Shown piece by piece: positions 1 through 5,169 of a stretch of DNA of 5,169 nucleotides. Position 1 is the first letter of the stretch. Each line of letters opens with the position of its first letter. The DNA is taken from the NCBI GenBank assembly GCA_004299495.1, contig SCPY01000113.1:1-5169 (forward strand). Direction: 5' to 3'. The notes beneath the pieces are model-generated. The model was given only the letters and a program-made list of their open reading frames with translations, had not been told where the DNA came from and made no database searches. The DNA is from a bacterium. Its GTDB lineage: Bacteria; Omnitrophota; Gorgyraeia; Gygaellales; UBA12090. A program made the translations under genes and the position numbers.

Positions 1-1553
1 TCCCACCAGGAGCTATCCTTAATTGCCGCGCGGCATAAAGCATAATCCCAAAACTTCTCCTGATTATGGCGCATCACGCATACCTGGCGTATGTCTTCCT
101 CTAATTCAAACAGCCCTCCCGGAGCGCTAAAAACCCCCTGGCCCTCAACCGCAAGATAGTGGATATTCACTTTCAGGCCCCTGTGCTTATCCTCAAGCTC
201 CTTTAGGCGAGACAAAATCTCCTTAATGTCCTTGTTGGCGCTGCCCAGGAAAACATCCAGGCGCCCGGGGATCCTTTCCCTTCCTATAAATATTGAGCCT
301 CCCGCCAGGCGCGGTGAGAGGTAATAATAACCCTCTCTCAGCTCTATAAATTCCAGGATCTTCCTAAACCCCTCTTCCGCATCCGCTTCTTTGGACAGTA
401 AATATACAGGCAGCAGCTTTGCCCGGCTCTTTTCCACCCAGGACTTTCCTTCGGAAGAATCGGAATCAACGATCCTGGGCTCTATTCCCGGTAAGATGCT
501 TCTCAAAAAACCTATAAATTGCTCCTGATGTAATACCTGAAGGCCTGCCGGCTGGACAATCAAAAGCTGAATCTTCTTTAGCTTGTCATAATCGCACGCG
601 CTTTGCAATCGCGAAGGCGAACTGCATCTGCCCTTTGCTCCATTTTCAACGCAATCCGCGTCAGAAAAACATCGCGGCAATATCTTAGCGATTTCAGGCG
701 CGTCAGGTATTTCCTTTGAAAGGCGAATCTGCTCTATTTTAATAGACTTGAGTTTGCGATTCTCCAGCTCTAAATCAATCTTGCTCAAACGCCTGCCCTG
801 CCATACGGGGCGCACTAAATACGCGGAGCCGATTCTTGAATAATCATCGGGAGATTCCTGCGGCTTGCCGGAAATGAGGATATCGATATCTTTTACCTCA
901 TTAAGCAATGCCTTATCCTGCCCTTCTCCTAAATAACTGAGCACCAGGATTAAATCCGCGTTATTCTTTTTTACTTCTTTGATTGTCCGTAAAAGCGCGT
1001 CCTTGGCGCCTGCCAATTCCAGTCCCGCGGATTTCACCTTTGCCTGCTCATTAGTCAGCCCGATTACGGCGACATTGATACCGGATACATTTTTGATAAT
1101 GTAAGGCCGTAAGCCCTCAAGCTTAAGGTTGGCGGACAATAATGGCAGTTTGGATTTTTTGATTTTTTCGGACAAGTAATCCTTGCCGAAGTTCAGCTCA
1201 TCGTCTCCGATAAGCGCCGCGTCATAACCCATCAGCCCCATGGCGGCCATCTGAATATCATTACGGGTTTTATCCAATTCCACCCCCAGGCTGTGCTCGT
1301 CAAACATTCCACCGGCAAAAAAACCTCCCGCATCAAACAAAAGTGCGTGCGGATTCTCCTGGCGCAGCTGGTTTATCTTTGTCATTCTGCGGCTAAGGCC
1401 GCCATCCGGTTCTTTGGGGCAATCGCAGTGATACAAGGAAGCGTGAGTCTGTCCGGTATAGAGAACAGTTATTTTTTCGGCAAAACAAGGCGCAGATAAA
1501 AGATAAAAGATAAAAGATAAAAGATAACTAACAGCAGTATGGATTTTCTTCAT
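1..1553 (-). CDS. Exported UshA-like degenerate phosphoesterase with thioredoxin-like C-terminal region (3' end cut off)
   Basis: The frame is open for 517 codons and runs off the left edge, so the C-terminus is missing. Residues 1–25 are a Sec signal peptide (KK, hydrophobic core, cleavage probably after PCFA). Residues 28–240 follow the 5'-nucleotidase/UshA metallophosphoesterase layout: YTGQTH at 32–37, DGG at 50–52, FDAGG at 73–77, GDDELNFG at 116–123. The metal and catalytic residues are mostly replaced: D of DxH is Q35, D of GD is G77, NH of GNHE is D117-D118, the later His is Y207, and GHxH is G-K230-P-Q232. Only H37 remains. A CxC (C43, C45) follows the first motif. Cysteines 295, 301, 310 and 320 form a small, probably disulfide-bonded linker. 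Residues ~325–517 look thioredoxin-like (LLPVY with P382, a second strand LDVFLGS at 432–438, FWDYALC at 501–507) but have no CxxC. Phosphatase activity is unlikely; a periplasmic or surface thiol role is inferred from the cysteines and the neighbour. I recall UshA-like (seleno)protein families of this type, but the exact family is unconfirmed. Confidence 0.85.
   Translation of the reverse strand, partial: MKKIHTAVSYLLSFIFYLLSAPCFAEKITVLYTGQTHASLYHCDCPKEPDGGLSRRMTKINQLRQENPHALLFDAGGFFAGGMFDEHSLGVELDKTRNDIQMAAMGLMGYDAALIGDDELNFGKDYLSEKIKKSKLPLLSANLKLEGLRPYIIKNVSGINVAVIGLTNEQAKVKSAGLELAGAKDALLRTIKEVKKNNADLILVLSYLGEGQDKALLNEVKDIDILISGKPQESPDDYSRIGSAYLVRPVWQGRRLSKIDLELENRKLKSIKIEQIRLSKEIPDAPEIAKILPRCFSDADCVENGAKGRCSSPSRLQSACDYDKLKKIQLLIVQPAGLQVLHQEQFIGFLRSILPGIEPRIVDSDSSEGKSWVEKSRAKLLPVYLLSKEADAEEGFRKILEFIELREGYYYLSPRLAGGSIFIGRERIPGRLDVFLGSANKDIKEILSRLKELEDKHRGLKVNIHYLAVEGQGVFSAPGGLFELEEDIRQVCVMRHNQEKFWDYALCRAAIKDSSWW
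1494..1527 (-). repeat. Heptanucleotide tandem repeat (AGATAAA, ~4.9 copies) in signal-peptide coding sequence
   Basis: Four perfect AGATAAA units run from 1494 to 1521, and a fifth (AGATAAC) differs only in its last base. On the coding strand the unit is TTTATCT. The array encodes residues ~9–20 of the exported UshA-like protein, which is nearly the whole hydrophobic core of its signal peptide (YLLSFIFYLLS). Since 7 is not a multiple of 3, consecutive units are read in rotating frames, giving a 7-residue peptide period for every 21 bp. Gain or loss of three units keeps the frame; any other change shifts it. Confidence 0.95.
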
Positions 1554-2725
1554 CATATCCCTCCTTTCGCGAACAAGAGTAGAATTCCTAATAAAAAGAA
1601 TAATCCCGCGGTTAACAGCTTTATTGTTCCCAGGTGCCCCCTGGCAATTTTAGAGAAGGCTTCAGAGTTCACGCCTTGAAGCGCGGCAATAAGAATAACA
1701 GCCAGGGGAAGGATAAACATAATATTATACAGCGCCAGATAACCAAACGCGGACGCGCGTAAATCCGGCTCTCTAACTACGTAGGCGATAGTAGGCACAT
1801 ATGTCTGTCCTGTACAGATTGACTCCAGAAGCGAAACAAGAAATCCGCTTAAGAAAACCGTAATAATCAGCTCTGCCATCGTCCTGTTTTTGTCGCGCGC
1901 GGAATCCTGAATTATTTTCTGGGTCCTTCGTTTAATAAAATCAGGAAGCCTTAATTTTATCCTCTCGGGGTCTTTGGTTTTATTATAAACATACCAATCA
2001 TACAAACTGTATATGCCTAAAATAATAGCCAGCCCGGCTATTACCAGATAGATAATCTTTGATAAAAAACCAAAAAGTTCTAAAGACTGGATGAATTTAA
2101 ATAACCCCAACCCTATTAAGACATAAGTAACAAAGACTGCCAGGATAAAGGTTATCCCTAAAATAGCCAGTTCCCTTTTTTTATATCCTACAAAAGTCAA
2201 GAAAGAGATAAAAAACACCAAAACGGTAAAGGCGCAAGGATTAAATCCGTCTATGAGCCCAGCCCCCATCACCGTAAGTACTCCGAAAGAAAGAAAACGG
2301 CTGATTACGGCCTGACTCTGCCTTTGCGCATTGTAGGCGAGCTTTAGCTTGATTACCGGCTCGCCGGGGTCGTTAGATTCTATGTAAATATACTTTACGC
2401 CCTCCCCATCCATACCCTCGGTATTAAAGGTGAATTTTGCCTCTATGGCTTGAGACGGAGACACCGTTACCTTATCTTTCGGATATAGGATAGTAGTGCA
2501 TCCGCATCCCACCTTTACCGCCTTTACTTCCAGATCGCTGTCTCCGGTATTTTTAATAGGGAAGCCGCGCTCATAGATTTTGCCCTCTTCCAAATTTCCC
2601 AGATTGTATTCTTTCCCCTGAGGAAGCTCGATCTTCGGGCTAGCCCAACAGACACCATTAGCCAGAAAGACAGTAACCAGAAAGACAGAAGACAGAAATA
2701 TTGTCCGGCATTTCGTTTCGGCCAT
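1553..2725 (-). CDS. DUF1573 domain fused to CcdA/DsbD-like transmembrane thiol electron carrier
   Basis: This 390-aa protein starts with a signal peptide (residues 1–28, core FLSSVFLVTVFLANGV, probable cleavage after CWA). Residues ~38–132 are a DUF1573 domain, an immunoglobulin-like fold expected outside the membrane, with the family hallmark CGC (C74, C76) and a typical SNDPGEP end. Residues ~144–386 form about six membrane helices of the CcdA/DsbD type: ~146–180, 186–208, 222–243, 285–303, 325–350 and 367–386. The two cysteines expected for electron transfer sit in GFNPCAF (C164) and ESICTGQTYVPT (C304). Between helices 3 and 4 lies a charged loop (~245–282, many Lys/Arg), expected to be cytoplasmic. 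The family moves reducing equivalents from cytoplasmic thioredoxin to envelope thiols, for example for cytochrome c maturation or disulfide repair. No cytochrome c gene is visible here, so the more likely client is the cysteine-bearing protein encoded next. The gene starts one base after the serA stop; no strong ribosome site precedes it, which points to coupling. The start is supported by the signal peptide. Confidence 0.88.
   Translation of the reverse strand: MAETKCRTIFLSSVFLVTVFLANGVCWASPKIELPQGKEYNLGNLEEGKIYERGFPIKNTGDSDLEVKAVKVGCGCTTILYPKDKVTVSPSQAIEAKFTFNTEGMDGEGVKYIYIESNDPGEPVIKLKLAYNAQRQSQAVISRFLSFGVLTVMGAGLIDGFNPCAFTVLVFFISFLTFVGYKKRELAILGITFILAVFVTYVLIGLGLFKFIQSLELFGFLSKIIYLVIAGLAIILGIYSLYDWYVYNKTKDPERIKLRLPDFIKRRTQKIIQDSARDKNRTMAELIITVFLSGFLVSLLESICTGQTYVPTIAYVVREPDLRASAFGYLALYNIMFILPLAVILIAALQGVNSEAFSKIARGHLGTIKLLTAGLFFLLGILLLFAKGGI
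1560..1565 (-). promoter_or_regulatory. Strong Shine–Dalgarno AGGAGG that decides the start of the UshA-like gene
   Basis: The minus strand reads GCGAAAGGAGGGAT followed by ATGATG. AGGAGG is six bases from the second ATG (1553–1551) but only three from the first (1556–1554), so the second is the likelier start. That start overlaps the TGA stop of the upstream gene by one base (TGATG), a layout typical of translational coupling. Using the first ATG would add only one Met. Confidence 0.8.
2662..2697 (-). repeat. Degenerate short tandem repeat (GACAGAA heptamer plus 15-bp repeat) in a second signal peptide
   Basis: GACAGAA occurs twice in direct tandem at 2684–2697. Just beside it a 15-bp unit occurs twice, at 2662–2676 and 2677–2691, sharing the exact 12-mer CCAGAAAGACAG. 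The stretch can be read as CCAGAAA, GACAGTAA, CCAGAAA, GACAGAA, GACAGAA, that is, heptamers with one 8-base unit. It encodes the hydrophobic core (residues ~10–21, FLSSVFLVTVFL) of the signal peptide of the DUF1573–CcdA protein. It looks like a decayed or mosaic version of the cleaner array in the next gene. Confidence 0.75.
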
Positions 2726-2726
2726 T

Positions 2727-4313
2727 TTATAATTTTACCAGCTTCACCGAGAGTATGTTGTCCAGTTTCCTTACCTCGTCCAGAATCTTCGCGGAAACCG
2801 GGCTGTCAATATTCAGCGCGGATACCGCCTTTCCGCCCGGCTTATCCCTGCCGAAGGTCATCCCCGCGATATTGATCTTGTTCTTGCCCATCAATGTGCC
2901 CAGGCTCCCGATCACCCCTGGTTTATCCCAGTTCTCCAGGAACAGCATATACCCCTGAGGTATGGTCTCCACATAGAGCCCGTCAACATTTACAATCCGC
3001 GGCTCATTATTGGTAAATAATGTACCGGCTACTTTGCGGCGCTTTCCCTCCACATCCAATTCTAATGAAATAAGATTAGTGAAATCTTCTTCCTTTTCGG
3101 ATTTTGATTCTAAAAGATTTATGCCCCGCTCCCTGGCCAGGCTTTTGGCATTAATATAGTTTACGGTCTCCTGTAAAATCGGGCTAAGTACGCCTTTTAC
3201 AATCGCCATCGTAAGGGGAGACAGGTCATACTTTATGATCTCACCGGTATAGTTAATCCTGAGCTCGCTGACCCTTCCCTCAAAAAGCTGAGTTGCCAAG
3301 CTCCCGAGCTTCTCGCCTAAAATTATATAAGGCTGCAAGAGTTGGCAGACCTCCTGAGCCAGGCAGGGAAAGTTAGCCGCGTTTCTTACGCCTTTATTAA
3401 GAAGCGCGTCGCGCACGCTTTCGCAAATCTCAATTGCCACATTGACCTGGGCCTCTTCGGTAGACGCTCCCAAGTGCGGGGTAATCACCACATTCTTGTG
3501 CTTTAGGAGTGGACTGGAAAAATCCGGCGGCTCTTTTTCAAAGACATCCAGGGCCGCTCCGGCAACTTTTCCGGAGTCAAGGCACTTCAAAAGCGCCTCC
3601 TCGTCAATAATTCCGCCTCTTGCGCAATTAACCAGCCGCACCCCTTTCTTCATCAGCGCGATTTCTTTTTCGGAAATCAGATGCCTTGTTTCTGAGGTCA
3701 AAGGGGTATGCGCGCTGATATAGTCCGAACGCTTAAACAATTCTTCCAGCTCTACCAATTCTATGCCTATCTGGCTTGCCACTTCTTTAGAGAGAAACGG
3801 GTCATAGGCAATTACCTTCATATCAAAAGACGCCGCCCTTTTAGCGACCTCCCTGCCGATCCTGCCCAAGCCGATTATCCCGATGGTCTTCGCGTATAAC
3901 TCCACTCCCATAAACTTTGAACGCTGCCATTGCCCTGATTTTAAAGAAGCGTCCGCTCCGGGTATATTGCGCGAAAGAGCCAAAATCATGCTCATAGTAT
4001 GCTCGGCGGTAGAAACGGTGTTTCCTGCCGGGGTATTCATTACCATAATACCTTTGCCGGTGGCTGCCTTTAAATCCACGTTATCCAGGCCTACGCCGGC
4101 CCTGCCGATAACCTTAAGCCGAAGCGCCGCGCTGATAATCTCTTGAGTAACCTTGGTTGCCGAACGCACGATAAGGGCGTCATAATCTTTAATAGCCGCC
4201 TTAAGCTCATCCGGCTTAAGGTCGGTCTTTACCTCAACCTTAAACTCTTTAACCTCTTTTAGAATCTTTAAACCCTCTTCGGAGAGATGGTCGCTTACCA
4301 GTATATTCATCAT
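2727..4313 (-). CDS. serA: D-3-phosphoglycerate dehydrogenase, long form with ACT domain
   Basis: The 528-aa product oxidises 3-phosphoglycerate to 3-phosphohydroxypyruvate with NAD+, the first committed step of phosphorylated serine synthesis, in the cytoplasm. Residues 1–~100 and ~290–310 are the split substrate-binding domain (RSATKVT at 50–56, RAGVGLDNVD at 71–80). Residues ~100–290 form the Rossmann domain: GLGRIG at 148–153, D171 in AYDPF for NAD preference, catalytic R232 in ARGG, E261 in KEPP and H280 in TPHLGAST. Residues ~318–452 are the intervening (ASB-type) domain of the long form. Residues ~455–528 form an ACT domain (DKPGVIGSLG at 463–472), which in this family can bind serine for feedback control; whether it does so here cannot be read. 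Length matches the long type (~525 aa), and no key residue is missing. It lies 30 bp after the aminotransferase and one base before the next gene. The second ATG, one codon in, is an equally possible start. Confidence 0.97.
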   Translation of the reverse strand: MMNILVSDHLSEEGLKILKEVKEFKVEVKTDLKPDELKAAIKDYDALIVRSATKVTQEIISAALRLKVIGRAGVGLDNVDLKAATGKGIMVMNTPAGNTVSTAEHTMSMILALSRNIPGADASLKSGQWQRSKFMGVELYAKTIGIIGLGRIGREVAKRAASFDMKVIAYDPFLSKEVASQIGIELVELEELFKRSDYISAHTPLTSETRHLISEKEIALMKKGVRLVNCARGGIIDEEALLKCLDSGKVAGAALDVFEKEPPDFSSPLLKHKNVVITPHLGASTEEAQVNVAIEICESVRDALLNKGVRNAANFPCLAQEVCQLLQPYIILGEKLGSLATQLFEGRVSELRINYTGEIIKYDLSPLTMAIVKGVLSPILQETVNYINAKSLARERGINLLESKSEKEEDFTNLISLELDVEGKRRKVAGTLFTNNEPRIVNVDGLYVETIPQGYMLFLENWDKPGVIGSLGTLMGKNKINIAGMTFGRDKPGGKAVSALNIDSPVSAKILDEVRKLDNILSVKLVKL

Positions 4314-4321
4314 TCTCTTTG

Positions 4322-4330
4322 CCTCTTCCT
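4322..4330 (-). promoter_or_regulatory. Probable ribosome binding site of serA
   Basis: The minus strand reads AGGAAGAGG, then eight bases, then the first ATG of serA at 4313. The spacing favours the first ATG over the second (11 bases). The site lies in the 30-bp gap after the aminotransferase stop, which has no room for a promoter with a leader, so serA is probably co-transcribed with the gene before it. Confidence 0.55.
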
Positions 4331-4343
4331 TGCTTTGAGCGCG

Positions 4344-5169
4344 CTATTTCAAGAATACCTCTTCTGCCGCTCTTACCCCCGCGCCTAATTCAAATTTATA
4401 ACCCATCTGATACAGGACCTTTTCCAGGCAGGACAGGGCTAAAATTATATCAAACTCATTAAGATAACCCATCGTGGCAACGCGAAATGTCTTTCCCTTT
4501 AGTTCAGACTGTCCTCCGGCAATGGTTATCCCGTAAGAATCGCGCATGGTCTTGACTAATTTCTCTCCGTCAATGCCCGGCGGAACACAGGCCGCGGTTA
4601 TCGCGTCTGAAGCGCACGATTCATCGGCAAACAGCTTTAATCCCAAAGCTTTTACCGCGGCCCTTAGCGCGTCTGCCATTTTCCTACAGCGGCTAAAAAC
4701 ATTCTCCAGCCCTTCCTCCTTAAGCATCTTGAGGGCCGCGTTCAAAGCCACCACCAATGAAACTGAGGTAGTAAAAGCCGTATCAGTGCTCTCCCAGGCC
4801 TTCTTAGCCATGCGCAAATCAAAATAATAACGCGGGCTTTTAGATTCGGCAATCAGCGGCCACGCCTTCAGACTTACGCTGATAAATCCCAGCCCCGGAG
4901 GGAGCATCAGCCCTTTTTGAGAGCCGCTTACCACCACATCCACTTGCCATTCATCAGTCTTTAGGTCAATTACCCCAAGCGCGCTGATGGCGTCTACCGC
5001 TAAAACCGCCTGAGTATCTTTAACTACTTCGGCAATTGCTTTAATATCGGTGGTAACTCCGGTAGAAGTTTCGCACAAGGTTACAAATACCGCCTTAACC
5101 TTTGAGCCTTGAGCCTTGAGCCTTGAGCTTATCTCCTTGGCGGATACCGCCTTTCCCCACTCAACCTTG
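4344..5169 (-). CDS. Class V aminotransferase, serine–pyruvate/alanine–glyoxylate type (5' end cut off)
   Basis: The frame is open from the right edge to the TAG at 4346–4344, giving 274 C-terminal residues; about 105–110 N-terminal residues of this ~380-aa family lie outside. A TTG at 5078 could be mistaken for a start, but the 30 codons before it (VEWGKAV, then KVKAVFVT) are clearly family sequence. Visible PLP-site signatures are CETSTGV (the His/Ser–Glu–Thr–Ser–Thr–Gly loop), AVDAISALG with the Asp that contacts the pyridine nitrogen, and SGSQKGLMLPPGLG, whose Lys (codon 4916–4914) forms the Schiff base. The C-terminal part has the RVATMGYLNEFDI motif of the small domain. Enzymes of this type use serine, alanine, glyoxylate or pyruvate. 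Next to serA, some lineages are thought to use one in place of SerC to transaminate phosphohydroxypyruvate, which is the role I favour; glyoxylate or pyruvate transamination is the alternative. A heptanucleotide repeat lies inside the gene. Confidence 0.9.
   Translation of the reverse strand, partial: KVEWGKAVSAKEISSRLKAQGSKVKAVFVTLCETSTGVTTDIKAIAEVVKDTQAVLAVDAISALGVIDLKTDEWQVDVVVSGSQKGLMLPPGLGFISVSLKAWPLIAESKSPRYYFDLRMAKKAWESTDTAFTTSVSLVVALNAALKMLKEEGLENVFSRCRKMADALRAAVKALGLKLFADESCASDAITAACVPPGIDGEKLVKTMRDSYGITIAGGQSELKGKTFRVATMGYLNEFDIILALSCLEKVLYQMGYKFELGAGVRAAEEVFLK
5102..5128 (-). repeat. Heptanucleotide tandem repeat (TTGAGCC, ~3.9 copies) inside the aminotransferase
   Basis: Three perfect TTGAGCC units (5102–5122) are followed by TTGAGC (5123–5128). 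On the coding strand the unit is GGCTCAA, giving SSRLKAQGSK between the WGKAVSAKEI segment and the KAVFVT strand. In this family that place is a surface helix before a core strand, where a few extra residues should be tolerated. The opposite strand would meet a TGA stop within the array, while the coding strand is open in all frames. Confidence 0.93.

Noticed and set aside
1416..1427. Selenocysteine at the CxC of the UshA-like protein
   Set aside because: Both positions are ordinary TGC codons and no in-frame TGA is present, so this copy is a cysteine form.
1494..1527. Heptamer array as a CRISPR or origin iteron
   Set aside because: Units are directly adjacent without spacers and lie within a signal-peptide coding sequence; there is no DnaA box or AT-rich unwinding region beside them.
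1..1553. Active 5'-nucleotidase annotation
   Set aside because: Nearly all metal ligands and the catalytic Asn–His pair are replaced, so the activity cannot be supported even though the fold resemblance is clear.
4338..4345. Palindrome AGCGCGCT at the end of the aminotransferase as a terminator or operator
   Set aside because: It is only 8 bp with no loop and no T-run, overlaps the stop codon, and can arise by chance.
1293..4827. Several plus-strand open frames of 60–95 codons (for example 1293–1499, 2701–2958, 3442–3723, 3883–4146)
   Set aside because: Each lies opposite a well-recognised minus-strand gene, has no family resemblance and no convincing ribosome site.
5076..5078. TTG as the start of the aminotransferase
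   Set aside because: The codons before it continue in frame to the window edge and encode conserved family sequence, so this is an internal Leu.

Overview
This window holds four genes on the minus strand, read from right to left with almost no space between them. From their layout they look like one transcription unit. Both ends of the window cut through a gene. The organism is a bacterium of medium GC content with PLP- and NAD-dependent amino acid metabolism and a Sec-exporting cell envelope. The gene mix, a DUF1573–CcdA fusion, a UshA-like/thioredoxin-like protein and many heptanucleotide repeats suggest an uncultured lineage such as Candidatus Omnitrophota. That placement is inference with low to moderate confidence.

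Layout in transcription order: (1) 5169–4344, the C-terminal ~274 residues of a class V aminotransferase of the serine–pyruvate/alanine–glyoxylate type; (2) 4313–2727, a complete long-form D-3-phosphoglycerate dehydrogenase (SerA, 528 aa) with a C-terminal ACT domain; (3) 2725–1553, a 390-aa exported membrane protein joining a DUF1573 domain to a six-helix CcdA/DsbD-like thiol electron carrier; (4) 1553–1, an exported protein (517 codons visible, C-terminus cut off) with a degenerate UshA-like metallophosphoesterase fold, a four-cysteine linker and a thioredoxin-like C-terminal region. The longest non-coding gap is 30 bp, and genes 3 and 4 overlap by one base at a TGATG junction. No promoter, terminator, RNA gene, insertion sequence or CRISPR array was seen.

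Genes 1 and 2 make a plausible serine synthesis pair: SerA oxidises 3-phosphoglycerate and the class V enzyme may do the transamination. Genes 3 and 4 look like an envelope thiol-redox pair. The membrane protein has one cysteine in each of two membrane motifs and a CxC in its external domain. Its partner has another CxC exactly where a phosphoesterase would have its first metal site, and nearly all metal ligands are lost.

The most unusual signal is a set of short tandem repeats with a 7-bp unit, all inside genes: about 4.9 copies of AGATAAA forming the signal-peptide core of gene 4, a degenerate GACAGAA array in the signal peptide of gene 3, and about 3.9 copies of TTGAGCC inside the aminotransferase. 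Because 7 and 3 share no factor, each array encodes the same cyclic heptapeptide in every frame, and none has a stop codon on the coding strand.
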